Shown: piece after piece, positions 23,981 through 32,505 of the stretch
Position numbering within the stretch: the stretch's first letter is position 1
Layout: each line of letters opens with the position of its first letter
Assembly: GCF_947166265.1 (NCBI RefSeq)
Contig: NZ_CAMVDO010000026.1
Location: forward strand, 1 to 42,590
Length of the DNA: 42,590 bases
Direction: 5' to 3'
Origin: an uncultured Fibrobacter sp.
Lineage (GTDB): Bacteria > Fibrobacterota > Fibrobacteria > Fibrobacterales > Fibrobacteraceae
Position numbers and translations under genes: made by a program
Notes under the pieces: generated by a model
Database searches by the model: none
What the model was told of the DNA's origin: nothing
The model's input: the letters and a program-made list of their open reading frames with translations, nothing else

Positions 23981-24811
23981 ATGAATTTCTTTAAATCTTT
24001 ATTGAGCTCCGCAGCTCTATTTGCTCTTTGTGCCTGTGACGGGAATGAATTCGTTCTTGCTTTCAATACCCAGAACGTTCAGCCTCAAACCTATTATCTT
24101 GAAGCGTCCTTGAATGCGGTTCTTCCGACGCACGATTCCATTACTGGAACGCCTGAATCGATGAATACGCACCTAAATGTACGTGCCACGAATTCGCTCT
24201 TGACTGCATACGATGACGGTTCGGCGAAATTCCAGTTGAAAATCGATTCTGTCGACTACAAGTCCGACAAACGTTCTGTCGAGGAATTCCGCAGCATGGA
24301 ACGTTACATGGCTACGGAACATTTCCAGTTTAAGATGGGGACGGATGGTGCAATCCGCGATCCGTTTATTCAGGATTCTGTGATGCTTGGAACCGAAGCA
24401 CTTGACCTGATCCGCATATTCCTTAAGGTTCAGCCGCTTCTGCCGGGCAAGGCGGTTCGACTGGGTGAAACTTGGGAACGTCCTGTTGAAATTCCGGGGG
24501 CATCCGGAAAGACGGTCGTCTACAAGTCATTCACTCTCGAAGACCAGTATGTGCATGACGGAATCCAGATGGCAAAGATCGGCATGAACCTCAAGTATAA
24601 AGAAATTGCCGATACGACCTCTGATCTCCGTATGGAAAGCAAGGGCTTTATTGTGGGAACGGGAACGATTCTTTTCGATATGACTCACGGCATTATCTCC
24701 AACGTCAAGATGGAATTGACCGGAGACCTGAGTGTGAACGATATTGTTGCGAATAGTGTCATTCCGGATATGCACGTCATCCAGAAGATCAAGTTGAGGA
24801 GTGAAATTTGA
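23981..24811 (+). CDS. Lipoprotein, first gene of the ZorAB-like motor operon
   Basis: Encodes 276 residues. The signal peptide ends at lipobox LCAC (Cys about residue 19, MNFFKSLLSSAALFALCAC), then DGNEF, so it is a lipoprotein. The mature part is beta-rich with alternating strands (THLNVRATNSL, AKFQLKIDSVDY), a central segment ETWERPVEIPGASGKTVVYKS, and VGTGTILFDMTHGIISNVKMELTGDL near the end. The strand pattern LGETW followed by a late ...GxxxFD...GxxxxxxxxL resembles uncharacterised DUF6263-like lipoproteins; this is by eye only. The stop TGA overlaps the TTG start of the next gene, which supports operon membership. Confidence 0.78.
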   Translation: MNFFKSLLSSAALFALCACDGNEFVLAFNTQNVQPQTYYLEASLNAVLPTHDSITGTPESMNTHLNVRATNSLLTAYDDGSAKFQLKIDSVDYKSDKRSVEEFRSMERYMATEHFQFKMGTDGAIRDPFIQDSVMLGTEALDLIRIFLKVQPLLPGKAVRLGETWERPVEIPGASGKTVVYKSFTLEDQYVHDGIQMAKIGMNLKYKEIADTTSDLRMESKGFIVGTGTILFDMTHGIISNVKMELTGDLSVNDIVANSVIPDMHVIQKIKLRSEI

Positions 24812-25527
24812 TTTTGAAGATTAAAAAAGTGGTGGGGGTGTTGGTTGCCTGTGCTTGTGCCTGGGCTATTGCAGGGGAAATGCCTTTTCCGCAAATCGAA
24901 AACGGCAAGGTGAAACTGGTGCTGGCGGATAGCCCTTACCTGTTGGAACAGGGTGCTGTTTTTTCGGCGAACGATACTTTGGAAATTGAACCGGGCGTTA
25001 CGGTTTTGATGGGCGAGTATGCGAAACTGATGTTCCGTGGTGCGGTCAAAATCATTGGCTCCGATTCGGCTCCGATCGTTTTCCGTAGTGCCGATTCGAC
25101 CAAGAGCTGGAATGGCCTCCATTTTGTTTCGGCGAACCGTCCGTTTGAAATAAAGAATCTCGTTATCGAGAATGCTTTCCGTAATACGGTGTTCCGTTCC
25201 AAGGGCATCCTTGAAAACGTGAAACTCGTGAACAACTACTACGGCCTTTGGATAGACGAAGCTCCTGAAGTTTATTTGGCCCGGTGCGAATTCGTGCGCA
25301 ACCGTTTTGCTCTTTCCATTCGTGCAGGGCAGGTTGTTTCGGCGGATACGAAAATTTCGAACAATGTTTACGGACTCTATCTTGAACCGGGTGGAAAGTT
25401 CGAAGGCGACAGAAGCTTGATCAAGAACAACCTTGAAGCGGATGTCAGGAACGAATCCGAAGAACTCGCCGCAAAGGGAAAGCGCGTAAACCGCAATATT
25501 TGGCACCGTATCGAAACGGCTTTCTAA
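24808..25527 (+). CDS. Secreted right-handed beta-helix protein
   Basis: Encodes 239 residues. The TTG at 24808 follows AGGAG (24797-24801) by 6 bases and overlaps the previous stop; a second TTG (24814) is possible. The signal peptide KKVVGVLVACACAWAIAG ends near residue 22. The mature part has short parallel-helix coils: NGLHFVSANRPFEIKNLVIENAF, ILENVKLVNNYYGLWI, ARCEFVRNRFALSIRAG, TKISNNVYGLYLEPGG, like NosD/pectate-lyase-type beta-helices. There is no catalytic carbohydrate-active motif. A periplasmic or surface partner of the lipoprotein and motor is inferred from the operon. Confidence 0.8.
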   Translation: MILKIKKVVGVLVACACAWAIAGEMPFPQIENGKVKLVLADSPYLLEQGAVFSANDTLEIEPGVTVLMGEYAKLMFRGAVKIIGSDSAPIVFRSADSTKSWNGLHFVSANRPFEIKNLVIENAFRNTVFRSKGILENVKLVNNYYGLWIDEAPEVYLARCEFVRNRFALSIRAGQVVSADTKISNNVYGLYLEPGGKFEGDRSLIKNNLEADVRNESEELAAKGKRVNRNIWHRIETAF

Positions 25528-25536
25528 GGGGTTTTT

Positions 25537-26445
25537 GTGCAAGAGTCTTTTCGCAGGTCCATTCGCAAGATGACGGGCAACAGCGTCCGTCTTTCGGTGC
25601 GTCCGAACCGCTCGACGATGATGGCGACTCTTTCTCAGTCGATGATGGTGACCTGGTCGATTGTTCTGCATGAACACTTGGATGCAATGTTGAACGACCC
25701 TGCGGTAAACGTGGGAACGACAGAATTGATTTCGTTTAGCGAAACCGCCTGGAAACTTTCGGATTCAAGCTTTCCGCAGATTATTGCCGATGCGAATAAA
25801 CTCTACGACGAATTCCGCACCAAGTGGATGCAGCGCTTTTCGACGGACGAGGTGATGCGCCTTCTCTTAGAAGGTGGCGATTTTCTGCATCATGACGAGG
25901 AAAAGGGCTGGGCGTTGACGGTCAAGAATAATAAGCAGGACATCAACGCGTTCTATTCGGCGACGATTCACCTGCTGGTGAGCGATGCCGAACCCTTGTT
26001 CGTCCGCATGCACGGCCGTGTGATGCAGCTCCAGGAAAAGCTCTGCAAGTATTGGCATTCCGAAAGTGCCGTGGATGCGGTTTCCAAACTGCTCCCCAGT
26101 TTGGAAGCATCGCTCCGTGACAAGGAAAACGCCATGGTGGTGTCGCTTCGCAGCTCGTTGAATAGCCTTGCGAAAAAGCGCTTTGCTGCGGCCTTCAATA
26201 CGAAGGGCCCTGCCCATTACTATAGCTCGGCAGTTTCCTGCGCAAGAAATGTAGGGCGTTTCTGGAATCCGCATTACGCTTACGAAAATGGATTCCTCGC
26301 CTTTACCGATGACTTTTGTGATTATGCCCGTGGACTCACCATTCAGATTATTGAGTGGTACCAGAGCAAGTGGGCCTTGTTCCTGCGTGGATTCTCGCGC
26401 GGTCAGTTGAATTTATTTGAAACAGCGGGACTTTCAAAGTCCTAA
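25537..26445 (+). CDS. Unknown soluble helical protein of the motor operon
   Basis: Encodes 302 residues, GTG start at 25537, 9 bases after the beta-helix stop. No signal peptide and no membrane segment, so cytoplasmic. Predicted mainly alpha-helical, with Trp/Met-rich stretches (TMMATLSQSMMVTW, KLYDEFRTKWMQRF, EWYQSKWALFLRGFSRGQ). No motif recognised. It is the only soluble cytoplasmic member upstream of the MotA-like gene and could contact the long cytoplasmic tail of that protein, which is speculation. The gene ends 13 bases before the MotA-like start. Confidence 0.7.
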   Translation: MQESFRRSIRKMTGNSVRLSVRPNRSTMMATLSQSMMVTWSIVLHEHLDAMLNDPAVNVGTTELISFSETAWKLSDSSFPQIIADANKLYDEFRTKWMQRFSTDEVMRLLLEGGDFLHHDEEKGWALTVKNNKQDINAFYSATIHLLVSDAEPLFVRMHGRVMQLQEKLCKYWHSESAVDAVSKLLPSLEASLRDKENAMVVSLRSSLNSLAKKRFAAAFNTKGPAHYYSSAVSCARNVGRFWNPHYAYENGFLAFTDDFCDYARGLTIQIIEWYQSKWALFLRGFSRGQLNLFETAGLSKS

Positions 26446-26458
26446 ATGCAGGTGTAAT

Positions 26459-28252
26459 ATGAAAAATGCATTTCACGTTATTTTGGCTCTTACGGTGGTG
26501 GGAATCCTCGCCTTGTTGGTTGCAGCTCTGTATTTTGGAGCACCGCTTTTCGGCTGGATTATCATGGTGGCCATCTTTGCCGTGTTCATCGGTGAACAGC
26601 TGGTGGCCCTCAAGACGGTCAAGCAGGTCGTTGCCGAAAACGAAATCCTTGAAACCTGCAAGAACCGTGGCGGTTATGTTTCGGGAGACGGTGTTGTCGC
26701 CAAGCGAGTCGCCCTTGCGCAGAGCCTGCTTGCCAAGAAAATTCGCCTCGATTCTTCGATGGCCTACGAAGTTCTTTCGAACAGTGTTGGAATCTCTGTT
26801 CCGCGTAGCGCCGGTGGCTCCGTGATTCTGCTTGGCCTTATGGGTACTTTCTTCGGTTTGATGTATTCCGTGGCGACAGCGGGTGGGGCTATTGACAACT
26901 CTACGACGCAGGGAACTCTCGATACGATTCAGCTCTTGTTCCAGAACATGAAGGGAATTTTTGGTACGAGCCTTTGCGGCTTGTTTGCCGCCCTGATTCT
27001 GAATGCTAGCCGCAACATGATGATTGCCTCGCGCGAAGCTTTTGTGGCGAAACTCGATGCTTACACTCTTGATTTGCAGGGGAATAGCGAGGCCGAAGAA
27101 AGTGAAGAAGCTCGTGCGAAGGATGAACTGGAACGTCTCTTTGATTCTGTCGAGAAAAATCTGTCTACGGTGGCATCTTCTGTAAAGGAAGGCCTTTCGG
27201 GCGTTGTCGCAATGGTGGGCGAGGAACTTGCCGCGACGACGGCCAAGCTGAACGACTCCCTGGCTTCCGCTGTTGCGGGCATGAACAAGTCCGTTGAAAA
27301 CCTGGGCGCCTCTGTGAGCGGTTCTCTTTCGGGTGCGTTTACTCCGATGGAACAGAATATCAAGACGCTTTCTGCTTCCGTGGAATCGATTCCTGCAAAG
27401 CTTGACGAAAAACTTAATGGAATTTCCTCGACACTGAACGGCGGCCTCGAAGGAATTTCTTCTGGAATCGAGAAATCGCTTGAAGATGTTGCTGGTAGTG
27501 TCGAATCTGCTCTTGCGAAGGTGGCGTCCGATGTGAAGGCTGGCCTTGACGGTGTTGCTGCAGCGACGGCCCAGGCGATGGAAGGTTCTACGAAGGATAT
27601 CGCTTCTGCTGTTTCGGAACAGGTCAAGCAGTCGAATGAACAGTGGAATTCCTTTATGGAACGTCTTGCTGCCGAAACTTCTGCCAATGTGGATAGCCAG
27701 AAGGAAGGTCTCGAAACGCTCAAGAATGTTGCCCTGCAGGTGGCTGAAAAGGCTCAGGCGGGTTCTGCAGAACTTTCTCAGTCCGTTGCCGAAAAGCTCT
27801 CGACACTTTCTTCCGATATCCTCGGCGCCTTCCAGAAGCTTTCCGAAACTTCTGCCGTGTTGCTTGAAGCCCAGAAGGCTCTCACCGAAAGCATCGACAA
27901 CCGCGTGGTCAAGGAAAAGGAAGCGACGGATGCGCTCGGTGGAAACATCGTGGAAACTGCAGAACTGATGCGCGTGAACCAGTCCGAACTCAGCGCGAAC
28001 CTCGAAATGTTGCGAGCCGGTCTCGAAACGATTCTCGAAAAGCTTTCGGGTGATACCGCGGAACGCGAAGAGGAAGAAAGCTTCGTGGAACACCTCAACC
28101 AGTCTCTCGAAGCATTCCACGAGCGCGCAAGCGAAGTGCTTATGGAAAATGCCGTCAAGACGCAGGAAATCTTGCTCGAAGTTTTGGAACAGACGCAGCG
28201 TAGCCCGGCGGTGTCCGCGGCTCCTGCTGAACAGCCTAAGGTCGAGGGCTAA
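26459..28252 (+). CDS. MotA/TolQ/ExbB-family (ZorA-like) proton-channel protein with long cytoplasmic tail
   Basis: Encodes 597 residues from ATG 26459; a start 14 codons earlier overlaps the previous gene. Membrane segments at about 5-26, 30-50, 119-141 and 166-184. SVILLGLMGTFFGLMYSV and GIFGTSLCGLFAALIL are the two conserved helices of the MotA/ExbB channel. Residues about 185-597 form an almost uninterrupted helical, heptad-like tail (AMVGEELAATTAKLNDSL, SVENLGASVSGSLSGAF), far longer than TolQ or ExbB and resembling the ZorA tail of Zorya systems. It lies 3 bases before the MotB-like gene, so the two would form a 5:2 stator-type motor by family analogy. No zorC, zorD or zorE is next to it. 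Confidence 0.85.
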   Translation: MKNAFHVILALTVVGILALLVAALYFGAPLFGWIIMVAIFAVFIGEQLVALKTVKQVVAENEILETCKNRGGYVSGDGVVAKRVALAQSLLAKKIRLDSSMAYEVLSNSVGISVPRSAGGSVILLGLMGTFFGLMYSVATAGGAIDNSTTQGTLDTIQLLFQNMKGIFGTSLCGLFAALILNASRNMMIASREAFVAKLDAYTLDLQGNSEAEESEEARAKDELERLFDSVEKNLSTVASSVKEGLSGVVAMVGEELAATTAKLNDSLASAVAGMNKSVENLGASVSGSLSGAFTPMEQNIKTLSASVESIPAKLDEKLNGISSTLNGGLEGISSGIEKSLEDVAGSVESALAKVASDVKAGLDGVAAATAQAMEGSTKDIASAVSEQVKQSNEQWNSFMERLAAETSANVDSQKEGLETLKNVALQVAEKAQAGSAELSQSVAEKLSTLSSDILGAFQKLSETSAVLLEAQKALTESIDNRVVKEKEATDALGGNIVETAELMRVNQSELSANLEMLRAGLETILEKLSGDTAEREEEESFVEHLNQSLEAFHERASEVLMENAVKTQEILLEVLEQTQRSPAVSAAPAEQPKVEG

Positions 28253-28255
28253 CGG

Positions 28256-28891
28256 ATGCGCTTGAAACAAGACGATAACAGCAATCCTTGGATGGCGTAC
28301 ACGGACCTGGGTGTTGCCCTGGTTTCGCTGTTCATCCTTGCGTTTGTGGCGATGGCGACCCTTAAGGAGCAGAAGGCTGAAGACCTGACGCGTACCGAAG
28401 AGGAAGTCCTCAGCTGCCAAGAAGAAATGCGCAAGATTGCGGCGGAACGCAATGCGCTATTATCCAAGAGTTTGCAAACCTCCATCGAAGCGGGCCTTAT
28501 CGCTCTTGAAGACGGTAAGATCCAGATTCAGGCTTCTTTCCTGTTCCCGATTAACGGAGCTGACCTCACCAAGGAAGGCGAGGGCGTGATTCGCGGCATT
28601 AGCAAGGGGCTTCTGGAAGCGCTGGATTCTACCGACGTGATTATGGTGAGCGGCTTTACTGACGATACTCCGGTGAAGTCCAAGACCTACACCAACTGGA
28701 ATTTGTCGACTGAACGTGCCGTGAACGTGGTAAAGACCTTGATTGCGCAGGGTTTCCCGCCGGATAGGCTTTTTGCGGCTGGCTTTGGCGAACACATGCC
28801 CAAGTATCCTAACGATAGCGAGGAACACCGCCGCCTGAACCGTCGCGTGGAAATCGGTGTCACCCCGCTGCAGAAGATGGAGACGAAGTAG
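28256..28891 (+). CDS. MotB/ZorB-like protein with OmpA C-terminal domain
   Basis: Encodes 211 residues. A single N-terminal membrane helix (about 15-36) carries Asp17 in NPWMAYTDLGVALVSLF, at the position of the proton-accepting Asp of MotB (WADMMTLL-like) and ZorB. A short linker (37-75) precedes an OmpA/MotB peptidoglycan-binding domain: FLFPINGADLT, GFTDDTPV, NWNLSTERAVNVV, FAAGFGEHMP, and NRRVEIGV, with the conserved Asn/Arg pattern for peptidoglycan. It begins 3 bases after the MotA-like gene. Complete and intact; most likely stator subunit of a membrane motor of unknown cargo. Confidence 0.88.
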   Translation: MRLKQDDNSNPWMAYTDLGVALVSLFILAFVAMATLKEQKAEDLTRTEEEVLSCQEEMRKIAAERNALLSKSLQTSIEAGLIALEDGKIQIQASFLFPINGADLTKEGEGVIRGISKGLLEALDSTDVIMVSGFTDDTPVKSKTYTNWNLSTERAVNVVKTLIAQGFPPDRLFAAGFGEHMPKYPNDSEEHRRLNRRVEIGVTPLQKMETK

Positions 28892-28945
28892 ATGTTGTCC
28901 TGGAGCGTAGCGACGGAATCCATTTTATAAGTTTGTTGATTAAGT

Positions 28946-29602
28946 ATGCAAGAGCGCCTAGAAAACATTCGTCAGAATATCGATGCTATCCGCAAGAGCG
29001 GAAAGCTGCCGCATTGGCGTATGGTCTACGCAGATAACTTGCTGAATCGAGCGGGCGAATATGTTGCCGTAGATCGGCTGCCCGAAGCCCAAATGGTGGC
29101 GGACAAGTTGGAACGCTGGCTCAAGACGCATTCTCCGCGTGTAGATTCTTCGGAACGCTTTGCCGAGAATCCGATGGTGTTCTGGAATGCAGATATGCTT
29201 TTGGCGATGTCTGCTAAGCTCAAGCAGACTCTTCTTGAAAAGCGTCAGCTGGTGCCGTCTACGGAGCGTGATTCAACGATGCGCAGGTTGACTGTTGTCG
29301 AGGAATGGATTCGTGGCGGAAACCTTCTGCAGGCCCACGACGAACTGCTCCTGCTCCGTACGGCGCTTATTGCCCGTTTAAGGCGCAGCTACCGCGCTCG
29401 CCTTGTTGCTACGGACTTGTATCGTGGAACCGTGGTGCAACCTGCCGGTAGCCTTGTCGGCCCCTATAACGCTCTGCACACATTGGAAGAAACCTTCCAC
29501 GTGGTGGGTGAGCGCGATCCGATTTGGATTGAAGACTTCCTTGAAATCTATAACGACCTGTTCCGTATCGTGGAACGCCTGGTCCCTCAAGACAAAAAGT
29601 GA
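28946..29602 (+). CDS. Unknown helical cytoplasmic protein, last gene of the motor operon
   Basis: Encodes 218 residues. No signal peptide or membrane segment. Helical throughout with heptad-like runs (ERLENIRQNIDAIRKSG, RLPEAQMVADKLERWLK, MLLAMSAKLKQTLLEKRQL), consistent with coiled coils, and an acidic/aromatic end (WIEDFLEIYNDLFRIVERL). No family recognised. It follows the MotB-like gene by 54 bases containing a fragment of the GTCAT-type repeat (CCTGGAGCGTAGCGACGG at about 28899), so membership of the operon is likely but less tight than for the first five genes. A bidirectional terminator lies at 29671. Confidence 0.7.
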   Translation: MQERLENIRQNIDAIRKSGKLPHWRMVYADNLLNRAGEYVAVDRLPEAQMVADKLERWLKTHSPRVDSSERFAENPMVFWNADMLLAMSAKLKQTLLEKRQLVPSTERDSTMRRLTVVEEWIRGGNLLQAHDELLLLRTALIARLRRSYRARLVATDLYRGTVVQPAGSLVGPYNALHTLEETFHVVGERDPIWIEDFLEIYNDLFRIVERLVPQDKK

Positions 29603-29609
29603 CCTGATT

Positions 29610-29664
29610 GTCATCCTGGAGGGGCGACGCCCCGACGGGATCCAGTGCTGGTTCCGAGAATGAC
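29610..29664 (-). repeat. 55-bp MITE-like element (short, inverted relative of the 116-bp repeat)
   Basis: GTCATCCTGG (29610-29619) to CGAGAATGAC (ends 29664). Same ends as the 116-bp elements but reversed (those run GTCATTCTCG to CCAGGATGAC), and GGGATCCAGTGCTGG matches their inner part. It contains GGGGCGACGCCCC. Confidence 0.75.
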
Positions 29665-29670
29665 TATATA

Positions 29671-29696
29671 AAAAGAGCTCCATGAGGAGCTCTTTT
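29671..29696. terminator. Bidirectional intrinsic terminator between the motor operon and the PorV-like gene
   Basis: AAAAGAGCTCC (29671-29681) pairs perfectly with GGAGCTCTTTT (29686-29696) around ATGA. It can end transcription in both directions. Confidence 0.92.
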
Positions 29697-29716
29697 AAAT
29701 ACTACTGAAAAGCGGT

Positions 29717-30964
29717 TTAGAAGCCGATACTCAGCTGGCCCATGTAGATACGTTCTTCGTCCTGGCCGGTGTAGTAACCGAGTTCTTCTGCCCAGGTAGC
29801 GAATTCAACAGTGAAGAAGCGGAGAACTTCAAGTCCGAAACCCGCCGCAGGGTAGCCACCCTTGAAACCGCCCGAAAGACGGAGGGCGAGGGCGCGAATC
29901 GCGTTGTTGTATCCGGGCCATGCAAGCAGGGTCTGTTCCACTTCCATACCGAAGTTGATGTGGGAAAGGAACTTGTAATTGTTTGTGCCGTTGATAGCGT
30001 CCGCGTAGTCTACTGCGACGTTGAACTTACGTCCGAAACCAGTATTCTTGTTGAAGAAACGGGGGCTGTAGTTGACACCTGCGGTAATGTTCGGGGTAAT
30101 TTTGTCTCCGGCTAGATCCTTGAAGTAGATGTCGCGAACGGAAAGACCTAGGCGGACTTCGCGTGCAATCTGGTAAAGAACGCCGAGATCCATACCGAAG
30201 GATATTGCATCCATGTCGATGAGTTCGTCGGCGACGTCATGATAGCGGTCTTCCAGGGTGTCTTGGATGGCGCTGTAGTTGATCACCGTGACATACATGT
30301 TTTCAACTTTATGACGCTTGGCTATTTTAAGGCCGATACCTGCGGAGAACTCGTCGGTAAAGCCGTATGCCGTACCGACCTGAGCCACACCGTCAACGTA
30401 GAAAGTGTCAATCACAATTTGCGGAATGATGAGGCCTGCATCCATATAGGGTGCAACGTTTCCGTCAATCCAGATGGCGCCACCAAAGTTGTGGAAAGCA
30501 AGTTCTGCGTCCATCTTGATTTTCATGGTCAGGTACTTGTGGTCGTAGCTGTTCATCTTGTGAATCAGCTCGGGGTGAGCCGCTAGGGAGTCCATCAGCA
30601 CGTTAGAAGAACTGAGGTGATGTTCCTTTGCGTCGTCATGAGCCTGATTGTAAAGCTTTTGAACATCTTTTGCAACGTTGTATGTAGAAAAGTATGTCTC
30701 GAAGGGGCCGGCACCACCGAGGTTCAAGCGCATATCACCGATGTTTCGGGGGTAGTAACCTTGTTCCGGGCGCTCCTCGTAGTTGCCGAGCCTGTTAATC
30801 TGGCTCAAGCCTGCGTAGTTGAAGTAGATTGCTTCTTTGTCGTCTACCAATGCCACATGGGCATTACCCATAGCTTCTGCTCTGATCGAACGGTGCGTCG
30901 GAGCCTTGGCTGCAAAAGAAATTGCCGTGAGTGTAGCAAGCAAAATAACAAGGGAACGTTTCAT
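29717..30964 (-). CDS. PorV/TraF-like outer-membrane protein
   Basis: Encodes 415 residues with a signal peptide (MKRSLVILLATLTAISFAA). The opening RAEAMGNAHVALVDDKEAIYFNYAGLSQ is typical of the PorV/TraF/UPF0164 group of FadL-like barrels (RSIAMGGAxxAxxDDxxAxxxNPAGL). The rest is beta-strand rich and ends with an aromatic SIGF strand, as OmpA/BamA-targeted barrels do. Such proteins in Bacteroidota and Fibrobacterota often serve as accessory outer-membrane proteins in secretion. Its start shares one base with the stop of the TPR lipoprotein gene, so the two are translated from one message. Function inferred from family only. Confidence 0.8.
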   Translation of the reverse strand: MKRSLVILLATLTAISFAAKAPTHRSIRAEAMGNAHVALVDDKEAIYFNYAGLSQINRLGNYEERPEQGYYPRNIGDMRLNLGGAGPFETYFSTYNVAKDVQKLYNQAHDDAKEHHLSSSNVLMDSLAAHPELIHKMNSYDHKYLTMKIKMDAELAFHNFGGAIWIDGNVAPYMDAGLIIPQIVIDTFYVDGVAQVGTAYGFTDEFSAGIGLKIAKRHKVENMYVTVINYSAIQDTLEDRYHDVADELIDMDAISFGMDLGVLYQIAREVRLGLSVRDIYFKDLAGDKITPNITAGVNYSPRFFNKNTGFGRKFNVAVDYADAINGTNNYKFLSHINFGMEVEQTLLAWPGYNNAIRALALRLSGGFKGGYPAAGFGLEVLRFFTVEFATWAEELGYYTGQDEERIYMGQLSIGF

Positions 30965-32352
30965 TAGTTGTTCCTCCCTTCAAACCACTTCTCGAAGTCC
31001 TTTTCGCTGTAGTTCTTCCAGCATCCGCCAATGTTTTTCTTTCGAAATTCCAAATCGTATTTCAAATTGTCCGGATCGGTGTCATGGGCGACGTTGTACT
31101 TGAGAATCCTGAATTCCGTATCGCTGAGATTGTTGGGGTTCCATTCGATTTCGTCTGCGACAATGAACTTGAACCGATGGTCGTTTTTCTTAACGCGGTC
31201 GGTGTATTTGGAGTAGACGAATTCCCATTCGTTGTCTTCCGCTTTTTCGCCGTTCATGTCGATGTCGATTTTTTCGTACTTCGAGTTCGGGCCCGCTTCC
31301 TTAACAACACGGAGGTCCCTGATCGAGGTCTTGTTGTGGGCGATATTGTTCATAATGGTGACGTCGTCGTACTTGATCGGATTTGTCTTGTCGCGGACAT
31401 CTTCGTCAATTTCTCCGTCGCCATCGTTGTCTTCGCCGTCGTAGACTTCTTCGTCAACGCAACCGTCGCCGTCGTCGTCGACAATGTCGCTGTAGCCGAA
31501 CTGACCGATGATGATGTTCATGGTCTTTTCTTGCTTGTCGGGATTGTCTTCGTCAATTTCTGTTTCTTGTGCAAGAGCTGCGCACATGGCCTGAATGGCC
31601 TTGTTCTTTGCATCGTCGGTTAGATTGTCGAAGCCTTCCAGGTAGGTGTCGAACAGGGTCGCCATACTTTCGGAATTGACGGCACAGGTGTTGAACACGC
31701 CGTTGAATGCTGCGACCGCTTCCTTTGAATCGCCTTTCATTCTGTTGAGAACCGTTTCCATGTCGCACTTGTTTTCGCTCTTAGAGTCGAAGGAACATTC
31801 ATCCATTCCTGAAGTCGTCTTGCGGAGGACGAGCATCGTTTTCATCATCTGGATAACCATATAGCCGTCGGAAATGTACTTGTAGGTGATTTTTCCGTCG
31901 GTCAATCCAAGCGTATCGCGTCGAATGAGTTCCTTGGCGAGGGTTTCCACCGTGTCCAGTGTCACCTCAAGGGTGACGGCCAGGGATTCCGGCATATTGG
32001 CGAAGGGAACGGTTTTGCCACCTTCACGGCTCGAGTTTACGTACTGGAGTAGCGAAAATACGTTGGTCTTCTCGTTGGAGTTCAGCTTTCGGCTGAGGAT
32101 GGACTTCATCAGGCCGAGCCAGGCTTCGGAGTAGGTGGAGTCAGCGGCGATAGCCTTGTTGAAGTATTCTTCGGCTTCGCTATATTCGTTGTCGCGGAAC
32201 TTGATGTAGCCTTCGTAGGAAAGGGCGGCAGCATCATCGCTCTTGATGTTTACGCTTTCGGTAGGGTTAAAAATGTTGCATCCAACGATGCCAAGACTTA
32301 ACACCAAGGCGGCGGATGCCCATACAATTTTGGATTTAAGTACGTTTTTCAT
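30964..32352 (-). CDS. TPR lipoprotein with calcium-loop-like (TSP3-type) acidic repeats
   Basis: Encodes 462 residues. The signal peptide ends at lipobox IVGC (Cys about residue 25). Residues about 42-90 form a TPR-like helix pair (AALSYEGYIKFRDNEYSEAEEYFNKAIAADSTYSEAWLGL, given here in overlapping pieces). In the middle, VDDDGDGCVDEEVYDGEDND and GDGEIDEDV carry D-x-D-x-D-G loops as in thrombospondin type 3/EF-hand-like calcium sites (about residues 295-320). The C-terminal ~140 residues are unassigned and end with FEKWFEGRNN. Encoded immediately upstream of the PorV-like gene with a one-base overlap, suggesting a lipoprotein/barrel pair at the outer membrane. Confidence 0.8.
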   Translation of the reverse strand: MKNVLKSKIVWASAALVLSLGIVGCNIFNPTESVNIKSDDAAALSYEGYIKFRDNEYSEAEEYFNKAIAADSTYSEAWLGLMKSILSRKLNSNEKTNVFSLLQYVNSSREGGKTVPFANMPESLAVTLEVTLDTVETLAKELIRRDTLGLTDGKITYKYISDGYMVIQMMKTMLVLRKTTSGMDECSFDSKSENKCDMETVLNRMKGDSKEAVAAFNGVFNTCAVNSESMATLFDTYLEGFDNLTDDAKNKAIQAMCAALAQETEIDEDNPDKQEKTMNIIIGQFGYSDIVDDDGDGCVDEEVYDGEDNDGDGEIDEDVRDKTNPIKYDDVTIMNNIAHNKTSIRDLRVVKEAGPNSKYEKIDIDMNGEKAEDNEWEFVYSKYTDRVKKNDHRFKFIVADEIEWNPNNLSDTEFRILKYNVAHDTDPDNLKYDLEFRKKNIGGCWKNYSEKDFEKWFEGRNN

Positions 32353-32505
32353 TACATTATTCCCATTTTGCTAAAAGATAACATTATTCTTACAAAAAAG
32401 GAATATCAATCTTTTTTCAAGGCCACTTTTGCGCATTTTATCGAAAATTTCTGGCTTTGTTTGAATTGATTTTGTACTTTGAAAAAAAAAGCTATTTTTA
32501 GGGCT

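Noticed and set aside
26348-28420. 690-codon open frame on the minus strand
   Set aside because: Antisense to the MotA-like gene; Arg/His-rich with no motif. The plus-strand protein has clear family motifs.
23981-29602. Zorya anti-phage system
   Set aside because: ZorA- and ZorB-like proteins are present, but no ZorC, ZorD helicase/nuclease or ZorE HNH protein; the partners are envelope proteins instead.
31084-31623. Plus-strand open frame rich in Val/Asp
   Set aside because: Antisense to the TPR lipoprotein, where GAC/GTC codons of the acidic loops create the open frame.
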